This document shows, one piece after another, positions 51,974-61,752 of a stretch of 64,000 nt of DNA. The notes under the pieces were generated by a model, which saw nothing but the letters and a program-made list of their open reading frames with translations, did no database searches and was not told where the DNA came from. Both the position numbers and the translations under genes were made by a program. This stretch comes from Cepaea nemoralis (lineage: Eukaryota > Mollusca > Gastropoda > Stylommatophora > Helicidae). Numbering within the stretch: position 1 is the stretch's first letter; each line of letters opens with the position of its first letter. Location: NCBI GenBank assembly GCA_014155875.1, contig JACEFZ010012654.1, positions 62,001-126,000 on the forward strand, written 5' to 3'.

Positions 51974-54342
51974 AAGCCCTCTTTGAACGCTACCTTGAGC
52001 AGGGCAACCAGACAGACATGGGAGGCCGAAATCTGGCCAAGGAGGTCACCTCAGACAGATGCAAGGCCCAGAACACTTCGGAGGAAGACACAGTGACAGT
52101 GAAAGAAATCAAGGCTGTGCTTCGACGATCAAAAAACAGTGCTCCAGGTCCTGATGGCATAAGATACGACGACATAAATAGGTGTACCGACAATGAGCTA
52201 GAGAAATTAGCAGACATGTACAACAACAGTATAGGGAGTGCTAGCATCAAGGAGGAATGGTTACACAGCTATCTGATTCCCTTGCCGAAGCCTGACAAAG
52301 ACCACAAAAAAATTCAGGGATATCGAATTATAACCATGCAGAATACAATAGGCAAGCTGCTGGAGAAGGTAATTGCCAGGAAAATATCAAGCCAACTAGA
52401 GAGGCAAGGTGTTTTCCCACCTACCCTGGGTGGGTACCGTCCAAAAAGAGAAACCTGGACCAATGCAGCAGTCTTTGCCCAGGATGTCTATGAAGGTTTC
52501 CACGCAGGCACTGAAACCGTTGCTGCAGCGATTGATCTTGAGGACGCATACAACAGAGTACCACTGGATTTTTTAATGTTTCAGCTTCTTGAACTAAACG
52601 TAAGTCCATTCCTCCTTAGTTGGATCGCTGCAGCCCTCTACCAACGGAGAGTAGTTTTTAGATGTGGCAGTTGGACTTCGGAACCAACAACAATATATCC
52701 TGGCCTACCACAGGGTTCGCCATTATCTCCGGTACTGTTCAACGCCTACACAGTGAGAATCACCAGTGAGCAGATCACTGGACCTGGCAGGACATTGTCG
52801 TATGCCGATGATATTTTAGTGTATCGTCAGGGTAAGGATAGAGAGGAGGTTGCTGTGGAACTACAAACCGAACTCAATCGCATAAGTACTTGGTGTGATG
52901 AAGCTGGGGCAATGGTCAACCCAACAAAGGCAACAGTGACTTGGTTCTCTTTGAATAATCATATTGTCAACAATCCAACACCAACTGTAATGCTGTGTTC
53001 AGAGACGGTGGAAAGAACGCAGGCAATGAATTACCTGGGAATACGGTTTGACCGAAGCCTTGCTTATAATGTGCACATAGACCAGGTGATAACAAAGGCC
53101 AAGCGGGGTTTGGCAGCGATGCGGGTGATGGCGGCAGCAAACTGTGAGCAGCGCCATCTATGTCTTCTGTACGAGGGGCTGGTCATGTCTGTTTTGGAGT
53201 ATGCAATGGCAATCCTGACTCTCAGCCATACGCAGATAGAAAGGATGGAAAGGATACAGAATGAAGCAATGCGCATTATTCTTGGATGTACAAGAGATAC
53301 AGCATGCAGGGCGATGCGCTACCTTCTTGATTTTCCAACCATTGAAGAGAGAATACAAGTTTGCAGGGCACGCGCCTACCTCAGAATTAACGCAAACACA
53401 CAACATCCACTGCATAGTGAAATTAGGACGGTGAAGGGCAGCAGGTTAAAAAGAGGACGGTCGTGGATGGGTCAAGCCGAAGACATTCTTCAACAGGTGT
53501 GTTCACTTGAGGACTTAGAACCTGGCGAGGAATGGGTGCAAGTGCCAACAGACTTCTGCACATCCTTTTCAGTTTGCATCCAACTAGATAGAAAATGCAG
53601 ACAAGAAAATCCGGCTGCTGTTGAGGCTGAAGTACAAGCGTTGATTTTCGAGAATTCGCTAGACGGTGACGCGGTCATCTACACAGATGGGTCGGTCGTC
53701 CGACATGTGAGAAGCTCATGGGCCTTTACAGCTCGGGCCGGAGGGAGAATTGTGAAGGAGGACTCTGGTGCTTTCACTGAAACCACAAGTAGCCTGACCA
53801 TGGAAGTCATGGCAGTAAGTAAAGCAATAACATGGCTCGAGACACAGACATTCACTGGGGCTTGTTTCCTTAGCGACTCAATGAACATGATCAAGAGGAT
53901 AGAGGAGGGGTCGATCCGAAGAGAGTGGTTGCTGCCTCTGAAGCGGTCTAGGCTGGCAAAGATTAGTTTCATCTTCGTGCCAGGTCATGCGGGAGTACAA
54001 GGAAATGAGCGGGCTGACAAGCTCGCAGGTGAGGCTACTGTGGAGGGCGGACGCGCCATGGACCAGGCTGACATTCTGAATGCTCTACGAGAAGTGAGAC
54101 TTTTGCGAGAACCAAGTGATGACTGGGAATCTACAACAATGGCCAGACTGCGGGAGCAGCAAATTAAAAGAGGGGTGGCCAAACAAGAACACTACGCAGG
54201 AAGCCAAAGAAGATTGATAAACCAACACAGAACTGGCGTCGTTAGCCGCTACACGCTGCGGGATTTGCTGAGGAGGGGATCCGAGCACTTATGGACTGAA
54301 TGGTTCGACGTGCAACGAGGATGATCTGTCGACTAACTAACT
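51974..54342 (+). mobile_element. Family A LINE (RT plus RNase H), nested in an R1 LINE
   Basis: 5' truncated at the start of the RT region and ending in a GACTAACTAACT tail (54331-54342). CTTCCCTTAA at ~51966-51975 and CTTCCCTTAA at ~54343-54352 look like its target duplication. A second, decayed copy is at 58796-60884. Confidence 0.85.
52018..54324 (+). CDS. Family A LINE reverse transcriptase / RNase H, uninterrupted 768 codons
   Basis: From ATG 52018. The frame is open further upstream to about 51975 (ALFERYLEQGNQTD), so the original protein was longer and its endonuclease has been lost. RT: NSAPGPDGIRYDDI (~43), YLIPLPKPDKDH, AAIDLEDAYNRVP (~183), YPGLPQGSPLSPVLFNAY (~232), the catalytic YADDILVYRQGKD (~262), MNYLGIRFDRS (~340). 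RNase H: AVIYTDGSV (~553), SLTMEVMAV, CFLSDSMNMIKRI, FVPGHAGVQGNERADKLAG (~653), with the D-E-D-D catalytic set all present. No stop over 2.3 kb. I-superfamily type is inferred. Antisense to the ten-cysteine gene, in its intron. Confidence 0.9.
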   Translation: MGGRNLAKEVTSDRCKAQNTSEEDTVTVKEIKAVLRRSKNSAPGPDGIRYDDINRCTDNELEKLADMYNNSIGSASIKEEWLHSYLIPLPKPDKDHKKIQGYRIITMQNTIGKLLEKVIARKISSQLERQGVFPPTLGGYRPKRETWTNAAVFAQDVYEGFHAGTETVAAAIDLEDAYNRVPLDFLMFQLLELNVSPFLLSWIAAALYQRRVVFRCGSWTSEPTTIYPGLPQGSPLSPVLFNAYTVRITSEQITGPGRTLSYADDILVYRQGKDREEVAVELQTELNRISTWCDEAGAMVNPTKATVTWFSLNNHIVNNPTPTVMLCSETVERTQAMNYLGIRFDRSLAYNVHIDQVITKAKRGLAAMRVMAAANCEQRHLCLLYEGLVMSVLEYAMAILTLSHTQIERMERIQNEAMRIILGCTRDTACRAMRYLLDFPTIEERIQVCRARAYLRINANTQHPLHSEIRTVKGSRLKRGRSWMGQAEDILQQVCSLEDLEPGEEWVQVPTDFCTSFSVCIQLDRKCRQENPAAVEAEVQALIFENSLDGDAVIYTDGSVVRHVRSSWAFTARAGGRIVKEDSGAFTETTSSLTMEVMAVSKAITWLETQTFTGACFLSDSMNMIKRIEEGSIRREWLLPLKRSRLAKISFIFVPGHAGVQGNERADKLAGEATVEGGRAMDQADILNALREVRLLREPSDDWESTTMARLREQQIKRGVAKQEHYAGSQRRLINQHRTGVVSRYTLRDLLRRGSEHLWTEWFDVQRG

Positions 54343-54353
54343 TCCCTTAAGTA

Positions 54354-54600
54354 CATGATATCATCAAAAAATGTGCTCCATAATGAAGCAATATGCAGCG
54401 AGCGGTTGTCGTCTTTGCACTCCACAAACATTCATTTGTACATTTCAGTCTCCCTAAAACAGTGAAAGCGTTAAAGTGACAACAGAAACGGTAAACAGCA
54501 ACTACATACAAAGTTAAAGTGATAAATACAGAGAGTGAAATTAACAAAATAAAACTCATTCATGCCTTCATTCATTCAGGAGCATTTTCCCTTTGGGAGT
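54354..54600. other. Mosaic of host-derived duplicates and a LINE tail
   Basis: 54354-54465 is an inverted copy of 55765-55880. 54465-54545 repeats 51575-51660 (GTTAAAGTGACAACAGAAAC). 54555-54590 is an inverted family F LINE end (ATTCATTCAGGAGCATTTT). Confidence 0.7.
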
Positions 54601-54842
54601 CTCTGTGGGGAAGTGGTCAAGCCGTCTGACTCGTGCTCCGAATCTCGTGGGTTCGATTCCGGGCCGCGTCCTTCGGTTTACGAGTTAAATGTTTCGGAGA
54701 CTCCTGTGGGTCGTCGCTAAAAGCTACGGAGTTCGTGCTTTATGAGACGCTTTCCGTGCTGCGGAAAGAGACCGAGCCATATGGGATAAAACCCGGTGCA
54801 ATGAAGTCGACCCTGTCGACTTTTAAGCGACTTTGTTTTAAG
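54600..54842 (+). mobile_element. SINE family S3, best copy
   Basis: Clear tRNA-like head: GGGGAAGTGGTCAAGCCG and GTGGGTTCGATTCCGGG (consensus B box). The body has CGGAGACTCCTGTGGGTCG, GCTACGGAGTTCGTGCTTT, CCATATGGGATAAAACCCGG and TGCAATGAAGTCGACC. Probably a young copy. Confidence 0.85.
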
Positions 54843-54844
54843 CC

Positions 54845-55215
54845 TCCCTTAAAACGTCCTGATTGCTCTTTTTGGCTGTCCACTTAATTTTCAGCATTCT
54901 TCTGTAAAACCATATCTCCAAGGCTTCCAGGGATTGTTTTCGCCTGTTTACTTATTGTCTAGGATTCTCAGTCGTATGTTATATGAAACATGCAAGAACT
55001 ATTTTTCTGACTTTCAAGGATAATGAAATTGCACAAAACGTTCTTCATTTGATAGAATGCAATTTTTGCTTGTCCTATTCTGCACTTAATCTCAGTGATG
55101 CATCTTCAATCTGATGTTACCCATGTGCCTAGATATTTGAATTTCTGCACTTTCCCCAAGATAACGAATTGTACTTTAATTGCACATGTAGGCACAATCT
55201 TTTTCTTTGATATCA
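54845..55215 (-). pseudogene. R1-type LINE, right half
   Basis: Continuation of 51686-51972 after nested insertions; matches 39570-39700 (CTGATTGCTCTTTTTGGCTG) and then extends upstream in the LINE (QVNRY-like region near 55125). No open frame. Confidence 0.75.
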
Positions 55216-55224
55216 CCATAAATG

Positions 55225-55620
55225 GAATATAAATTTACATATGAATGGAAGGCAAGAAAATAAATCAGACACAAGCACTTTCAAATGATCTTTAGTTAGT
55301 GAACTTCGTGTTGGCAGATCTTTAGTGAAGCAAATAGAACCACTTGCTGACTCCTTTTGCTTCAACGGAAACACAGCTTATCCCGTGCGAACAGCTAAGC
55401 TACACTGGCCTAAAGCACATGATCAAAGTTTTGCAAACGCCATTGAACTCACTGACCCTGCAAAAATATGACAAAGAAATCCGAAAGTATCTTTCCATGT
55501 AAAACATGGCAGTGAAAGGAGTGGGGAGATACTGATGTCATTATGCATACCTATGGCTATGTCTTAATCGTCGTGAAGAAGTGACACAGGCTGAGAGATC
55601 AAGAGAACAGATCCTGCAGC
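55225..55620. repeat. Duplicated host segment, copy 2 (with decayed exon)
   Basis: Direct repeat of 49375-49800 with substitutions and small deletions; starts at AATGGAAGGCAAGAAAATAA. Confidence 0.88.
55322..55457 (-). pseudogene. Decayed duplicate of the last exon of the ten-cysteine gene
   Basis: 136 nt against 160 in the intact exon: a net in-frame loss of 24 bases. The acceptor (TTTTTGCAG) and terminal TAA are retained, but there is an internal TAG. The last cysteine is replaced by tryptophan, and the segment with the second cysteine of the exon is lost. It lies between the two functional exons, so it could be spliced in erroneously. Confidence 0.8.
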
Positions 55621-55764
55621 TCATAGTTGTACATATGAAACTACCCGGTGTTTGTAGTCTCACTAAACTTTGTATGTAGAACAAATTTGAAAAATAAAGA
55701 CGTGATGTCCTCATAAAATGTGCTAACGAATTAATTAAATTAGTTACCATAGTCACTGATATGG

Positions 55765-55880
55765 TTTAACACTGTTTTAGGGAGACTTAAATGTACCAAT
55801 GAATGTTTGGAGTGCAAAGACGACAACCGTTCGCTGCATATTGCTTCACTAAGGAGCACATTGTTTGATGACATCATGTA
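55765..55880. repeat. Inverted copy of 54354-54465
   Basis: GTTTTAGGGAGACTTAAATG through CATGTACTTAA matches the reverse complement of 54354-54465; arms of ~115 bases, 1.3 kb apart. Confidence 0.8.
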
Positions 55881-56034
55881 CTTAATTTCTGTTCTACATG
55901 CAACGTGTATTGAGACTTTACAAACACTCGGTACATCTATTATGAGGATGGGAGCAGAAGCAGCCATGGCATCTCTTCCGTGGTTATGAATACTTACCAT
56001 AGTCTTTGACTCTTGATAGGAAATGACGAAATTA

Positions 56035-56245
56035 ATACGTCGTCTGCCTCGCGCTCCTAAGCGTGTGGGTTCGTGTTCTTACTACGTCATTCGGTTCACT
56101 AGTGCAATTTTATCGGAGACTCCTAAGGGTTGTTGCTGGAGCTTCGAAGTTCGTGCTTTGTGCAACGCTTTTGTGAGGAAAGAGACCGACAATATGGAAT
56201 GAAACCCGGTGCAATGAAGTCGATCCTTTTGCCTTTTAAAACCCA
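56035..56245 (+). mobile_element. SINE family S3, partial copy
   Basis: Head decayed (GTCTGCCTCGCGCTCCTAAG, GTGGGTTCGTGTTC), body intact: CGGAGACTCCTAAGGGTTG, CGAAGTTCGTGCTTTGTG, AATGAAACCCGGTGCAATGA. Confidence 0.78.
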
Positions 56246-56249
56246 GTTT

Positions 56250-56690
56250 TATCTTATGTATATATCTAAATGAAACGCAACGTATCAAACAGACTGAGGC
56301 TTCTATTAGTCCAAGTTGAATGATAAATTTATGATACTAGTTATGTATGTGATGATTATGGTGATGATGATGATGCGGGTTTTTATTTTTATTTTTTTAT
56401 TTTTTTCAAACAGCCACAAAATAAAATTCTCTCTATTGCTCTCTGTATCTCTTTTATCTTTCTATCAAACACCTAAGCTAATAATGACGTGACCCAGTAT
56501 ATATCCTATAATTTAACTCCTTCCAGCCCAGGCAGTTGCTACTTAAACTAATACAGCTGTGAATGCTAAGAGTTAAAACGACACTAGGCTGCAAACGGTC
56601 CTAACAGAGCATCATCATTATGAGCCATGCCATTAAGTGTAAGCGTTCTTGGTTCGCTATATCATACGATCATCAAGTCTTGCATCAGGT
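56250..56690. other. Intron DNA, no feature recognised
   Basis: AT-rich, with short T runs at 56385-56410. Confidence 0.4.
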
Positions 56691-56699
56691 CTTGCTCGT

Positions 56700-57034
56700 G
56701 GTGAGATAGAGGGAGAGGGGGAGAGAGAGGAAGGGAGACGGAGAGAGGGGAGAGAGGGAGGGAGAGTAATAGAGGGCAAGAGAGAGAGAGAGAGAGACAG
56801 GCAGAGAAAGGGAGAGAGGGGGACAGAGAGGGAGAGGGAGTAGGAGAGAGGGAAAGAGACGGAGAGAGGGGGAAAGAGAGTGAGTGAGGGGGCGAGGGAG
56901 GGAGAGAGGGAGATAGGGAGAGAGCATAAAAGTGTGGCAGACAGTGAGAGAGAGCGTACGTAAGAGTGAAATAAAAAGAGAGAGAGAATATGTACAAAGA
57001 GAGGAAGAGAAAGAATGATTAAAAGTATGATAGA

Positions 57035-57109
<75 letters not shown>

Positions 57110-57148
57110 GAGAAACTGCATGAAAGTGTCATAGACAAAGAGAGAGAA

Positions 57149-57216
<68 letters not shown>

Positions 57217-57440
57217 CGTAAAACTATGATAGACAGAGAGAAAGAGAGAGGGGGCGAGACAGAATGTCTAAAAATGTGATAGACAAAGAGAGAGAACAAC
57301 AGATAGAGTGAGAGAATGCGTAAATTATGATAGACAGAGAGAGGGGGAGGGGGAGAGAATGCGTAAAAGTGCGATAGACAAAGAGTGAGTGAGAGACAGA
57401 GAACGAGAGGTGGATTGCGTAAATGAGACAGAGAGAGATT
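56700..57440. repeat. (GA)-rich purine tract, ~740 bp
   Basis: GAGAGA arrays with imperfect GGGAGAGAGGGA units at 56700-56960. Then a higher-order repeat of ~100-120 bp (AAAG.ATGATAGACAAAGAGAG followed by pure GA) is repeated 4-5 times from 57010 to 57400. The sense strand of the ten-cysteine gene is pyrimidine here, just inside its first intron. Serine/leucine-rich frames on the minus strand are artefacts. Confidence 0.92.
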
Positions 57441-57553
57441 GAAAGAGACAGCGCGCGTAGCGATATATCATACTGACATAAACATGTAAAGTATAACTAA
57501 ATCCCAATATCGACCAGGAAAGACTGAAAGAAACACGTTGGCACTATACTAAC

Positions 57554-57690
57554 CGAGCATTACCGCTAACATAACTACAGCACTCGCTAGGATCACAATC
57601 CGTTAGAGCCACACTGCACGGCTGGTTCAGCACACCACACGTCCATGAAACCGTACAGGCCAAGAACACACACACAACACACCACTTCAT
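57554..57690 (-). CDS. Secreted ten-cysteine peptide, first coding exon (signal peptide)
   Basis: ATG at 57690. Residues 1-19 are a hydrophobic signal peptide (MKWCVVCVFLACTVSW, then a probable cleavage site near residue 19). The mature part in this exon has four cysteines spaced C-x6-C-x4-C-C. The exon ends AATGCTCG|GTTAGTA (last base 57554), leaving two bases of a codon, exactly the phase needed by the acceptor at 49622. An alternative donor 12 bases upstream (GCG|GTAATG) is in the wrong phase. Upstream lie a CCAAT-type element (57718-57722, inverted) and (TG)n at 57775-57845; no TATA box was found. Confidence 0.75.
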
Positions 57691-57774
57691 GTCTCTATCA
57701 CGTTAGTATGTCGCCGCCAATGAATAAGTAAGTGCAGGCAGGACTAGTTCAGTCGCTTGTTTACCAGGGTGCGT

Positions 57775-57845
57775 GTGTGTGTATGTGTGTGTGCGCTCGT
57801 GCGTGCGTGTGTGTGTGTGTGTGCGTGTGTGTGTGTGTGTGTTTG
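57775..57845. repeat. (TG)n microsatellite upstream of the ten-cysteine gene
   Basis: GTGTGTGTATGTGTGTGTGC with CG interruptions, ~90-150 bases upstream of the start codon. Confidence 0.9.
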
Positions 57846-58179
57846 AGGGGCGGGGGACAAAACAATTCAACTTCCTCTTAAACTTTGGTGGAACGTGACA
57901 TGGCTTGGAAACTTGCCAGATTGAAGGATAGATTGTCTGTCAATAGGGAGTTTGTTTTTATCCTACTGCCTGTTTCTATTGTCAACAGCTGTTGTTGGAC
58001 ACCGCAGATTACAAACCTCAACATTGCACGCGGGAACAGGCAGATAAGCTTCAGGTTTTACGTATTTCGGCAAAAGGTATTATTTATTTCTCTATTAAAC
58101 GAAGGGCTACATAGAACCTATAGACCATGATGTCCCCTACCTGGAATCCCCGATAACTTCGTTATCTTGATCAATATTA

Positions 58180-58400
58180 TGTCGAAGCATGATTGTCTTG
58201 GGAAAATACAGGGGTGGTTTCTCCTTCCCTTCCGGAAAGATTTGCGGAAAAAGAGATAGAGGAAGACAGCGTGAACATATTATTGACAGTCTTGCGTCAT
58301 GGCACGGAAGGGAGTCAACACACGAACTGTTCCATGGCGTCGGCGATCGCAATTTGTGGAGAGGCATGATCGCCAACGCCAGCCAGCGAGGCACTGGATG
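58180..58400 (+). pseudogene. R1-type LINE extreme 3' end
   Basis: FPSGKICGKRDRGRQREHII, DSLASWHGRESTHELFHGVG, stop in GGCACTGGATGATGGTGA. Same family as 39296-39530. Confidence 0.75.
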
Positions 58401-58424
58401 ATGGTGACATAGAACCTGTACTTG

Positions 58425-58661
58425 TGTACGGATGTGAGACATGAAAATGAGCAGACAACTAAAAAGCATCTAATGGCGGTGGGAATGTGGTTTTTGAAGA
58501 AGATTACAGAATAAGATGAGCAGACAGAAAATTCAATGAGCAAGTCCTATAAGAAGCAGATGAAAACCGTCAACTGATTGGAGAAATCAGACGAAGGCAG
58601 TCACACATGTCATGTTGGAAGAAATAAATTAAAGAACTTGGTGACAACTGCTAGATTGAGG

Positions 58662-58739
<78 letters not shown>

Positions 58740-58795
58740 AAGGGAAAAGCTGAAAAGTAAATATCTGGATGGCTTGACCATATGGCATAGTTAGT
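58425..58795 (+). pseudogene. R1-type LINE 3' end with an internal (AG)n expansion
   Basis: CVRM.NEQTTKKHLMAVGMWF, EISDEGSHTCHVGRNKLKNL and VTTARLRG, then (AG)n at 58662-58737 where the family reads GGGAAGAGA, then GKAEK...ISGWLDHMA. The expansion starts inside the codons of the Gly-Lys-Arg motif. Confidence 0.75.
58662..58737. repeat. (AG)n microsatellite inside LINE coding relic
   Basis: ~37 units. Confidence 0.95.
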
Positions 58796-60884
58796 TAGTC
58801 GACAGATCATCCTCATTGCACATCCAACCATTCAGTCCATAAGTGCTCTGGATCCCCTCCTCAGCAAATCCCGCAGCGTGTAGCGGCTAACGACACCATT
58901 TCTGTGTTGGTTCATTACTCTTCTTTGGCTTCCTGCGTAGTGTTCTTGTCTGGCCACATCTCTTTTAACTTGCTGTTTTCGCAGCCTGACCATGGTTGTA
59001 GATTTCCAGTTATCGCTTGGTTTTCGAAAACGACTTACTTCTCGTAGGACATTCAGAATGTCTGCCTGGTCCATGACTCGTCCGCCTTCCACAGTAGTCT
59101 TACCTGCAAGCCTGTCAGCCTGCTCATTCCCTTGTACACCCGCATGCCCTGGCACGAAGATGAAACTAATCTTTGACAAGCCGAGACGGCTCCAGAGACA
59201 GCAGCCACTCTCTTCGGACCCACCCCATCTCTATCATCCTGAGCATACTCTTTGGTTAACTAATGACACATGCCCGATTGAATGTCTGTGACTCGAGCCA
59301 TGTTATTGCTTTACTTACTGCCATGACTTCCCAGTCAGGCTTCTTGTGGTCAAAGCAAAATCGCCAGACTCTTCCTTCACACTTTTCCCTCCGGCCTGAG
59401 CCGTAAAGGCCCATGAACTTTTCATTCCTGACGACCGACGCAGACGTGTAAATGACAGCATCATCCTCTAACAAATTCTCGAAGATCAGAGCCTGTACTT
59501 CCGCCTCCACAGCAGCTGGATTTTCTTGTCTGCATTTCCTGTCTAGTTGGATGCACACTGAAAAGGATGTACGGAACTCTGTTGGCACTTGTGCCCACTC
59601 TTCGCCATGTTCTAAGTCCTCAAGTGAACACACCTGCCGAAGAATGTCTTCGGCTTGACCCATCCGCGACTTTCCTCGTTTTATCCTGCTCCTTTTACCT
59701 TCTTAACCTCGCTATGCACTGGATGTTGTGTGTTTCCGTTGACTCTGAGATAGGCACCTGCTTGGCACATTTGTGTTCTGTCCCTCATGGTTGGAAAATC
59801 CAGAAGGTAGCACATCACCCTGCATACTTTATCTTTTATACATCCAAGAATGATGCGCATGGCTTCGTTCTGTATCCTTTCCATCTTTTCTATCTGCTTA
59901 TGGCTGAGAATCAGGATCGCCATCGCATACTCCAAAACAGAAAAGACTAGCCCCTCATAAAGAAGACATTGATGGCGCTGCTCACAGTTTGCCGCCGCCA
60001 TCACCCGCATCGCAGCCAAAACACCGCTAGGCTTTTGTTATCACTTGGTCTACATGCTCAGTATAAGCTAGGCTTCGATCAAATCGTATCCCCGGGTAAT
60101 TCATCGCCTGCGTTCTTCACCGTCTCTGAAACCAGATTTAAAGTTGGTGTTGGGGTGTTGACAATATGGTTATTCAAAGAGAACCATGTCACTGTTGCCT
60201 TTGTTGGGTTTACCATCGCCCCAGCTTCCACACACCAAGTGCTTATGCGATTGAGTTCGGTTTGTAGTTCCACAGCAACCTGATCTCTATCCTTGCCCTG
60301 ACGATACACTAAAACATCGTCTGCATACGACAATGTCCTCCCCGGTCCTATGATTTGCTCGCTGGAGATAATGGTGATCCCTGTGGTAGGCCAGGATATA
60401 TTGTTGTTGGTTCTGGAGTCCAACTGCCACATCTAAAGACTACTTTCCGTTGGAAGAGGGCTGCAGCGATCCAACTAAGGAGGAATGGACTTATCTTAAG
60501 TTCAAGACGCTGAAGCAATAACAGATACAATGGTACTCTGTTGTACGCGTCCTCAAGACCAATCGCTGCAGCAAAGGTTTCAATGCCTGAGTGGAAACCT
60601 TCATAGACATCATGGGCAAAAACTACTGCATTGGTGCAGGTTTTGGACGGTACCCTCCCAGTGTAGGTGGGAAAACACATTGCCCATTTAGCTGGCTTGA
60701 TACTTTTCTGGCAATTAACTTCTCCAGCAGCTTGTCTAATATATTCTGCATGGTTATTACTCGATGTCCCTGAATCTTTGTGTGGTCTTTGCCAGGCTTC
60801 GGCAAGGGAATCAGATAGCTATGTAACCACGCCTCCTTGATGCTGACACTCCCTATACTGTTGTTGTACATGTCTGCTAATTTG
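58796..60884 (-). pseudogene. Family A LINE, second copy, decayed
   Basis: Minus orientation from LADMYNNSIGSVSIKEAWLH (60884) through YLIPLPKPGKDHTKIQGHRV, DVYEGFHSGIETFAAAIGLE, YPGLPQGSPLSP, LSYADDVLVYRQGKDRDQVA, MAAMRVMAAANCEQRHQCLL, WAQVPTEFRTSFSVCIQLD, VIYTSASVV (RNase H D-G changed) to VPGHAGVQGNEQADRLAG and a GTCGACTAACTAACT tail at ~58800. At least five frame breaks. 5' truncated at 60884 where it abuts family B. Confidence 0.87.
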
Positions 60885-61750
60885 ATTCCCAGATACTTCA
60901 GTTTGTTCTCTCTGCTGACATTTCTACCATCAATCGCGAGGCTTGGGACATCAGCTCTTACAATCCTGTTGTCCAGAGAGCACCACAAAAAAAGCCGCCT
61001 TTTCCGGGTGGATGACAGCACTCATTTCTATCTCTCCCCTGCCTATATGCAAGAATATAATCTGCAAATGTTAGTATTCTTCCAACCCCTGGTGCTTCTA
61101 GGTTTGCAATCTTGCTCGTATACACATTTAATAGCACCGGTGAGACTGCAGATCCCTGTGGCAGTCCCGGGGTTAACATATGTGGCTCTGGGGTTCATGC
61201 ACCCAGACGGAGAGCAACCCGGCGAGAGTGCAGGATGGCTGCTATCCAGTTCACCATCAATGCGGTCATCAAAATAGCATAGCGAACTCTATTGTACGCA
61301 TCCTCGAGATCAAGCGCTGCCGCCATCGTTTCCTGTCTACTCTGGAACCCCTCATAAACATCAAATGTATTTTGAAGGGTGATGATCCTTGAATGGTTTT
61401 GGGAGAGGGATGAGATAGCTGTGCACCCACTCCTGCGGTGCTGATGCTGTCCTAATAATCTGGTTAAAGCAGTCGGTCATCTCCTCCAGGTCTGCATCAC
61501 TCAAACCCTTCATGTGGCCTGGTGCTGTGTCTTTTGCTTTTTTCAAAATGTGTTTAACATCTTCCACCCGTATGATGTCTTCATACTGCATATTCTTCGT
61601 GGTGCCAGATAACTCCTCTCTAACTGCATCCCTGGTGTCCGCATCATTATGATTGGTCTGCTCTAAAAATCTCTGGAGAAACGCCTCCCCTTTCTCTTTG
61701 TCTGTTGTCACACGCACACCATCATCTCCATAAATTGTTCCCACTGTCAT
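60885..61750 (-). pseudogene. Family B LINE fragment with several internal deletions
   Basis: Starts at 61750 (TIYGDDGVRVTTDKEKGEAF, VEDVKHILKKAKDTAPGHMK, SAPQEWVHSYLIPLPKPFKD). Then come blocks that align to 45846-47946 with segments missing at ~61376, ~61257, ~61027 and at the 60884 junction. Includes LTPGLPQGSAVSPVLLNVYT (where the other copy has a stop) and LWCSLDNRIVRADVPSLAID. Cut at 61752 by the Gypsy LTR. Confidence 0.85.
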
Positions 61751-61752
61751 AG

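Noticed and set aside
54600..54660. A genuine tRNA gene at the S3 SINE head
   Set aside because: A and B boxes are good, but no complete acceptor stem closes around them and the segment continues into a body shared with three other copies. It is a SINE head. The same reasoning applies to 29272-29345 and 34010-34106.
57554..57566. Alternative donor GCG|GTAATG for exon 1 of the ten-cysteine gene
   Set aside because: It would leave one base of a codon, whereas the acceptor at 49622 needs two. Only the GTTAGT donor keeps frame.
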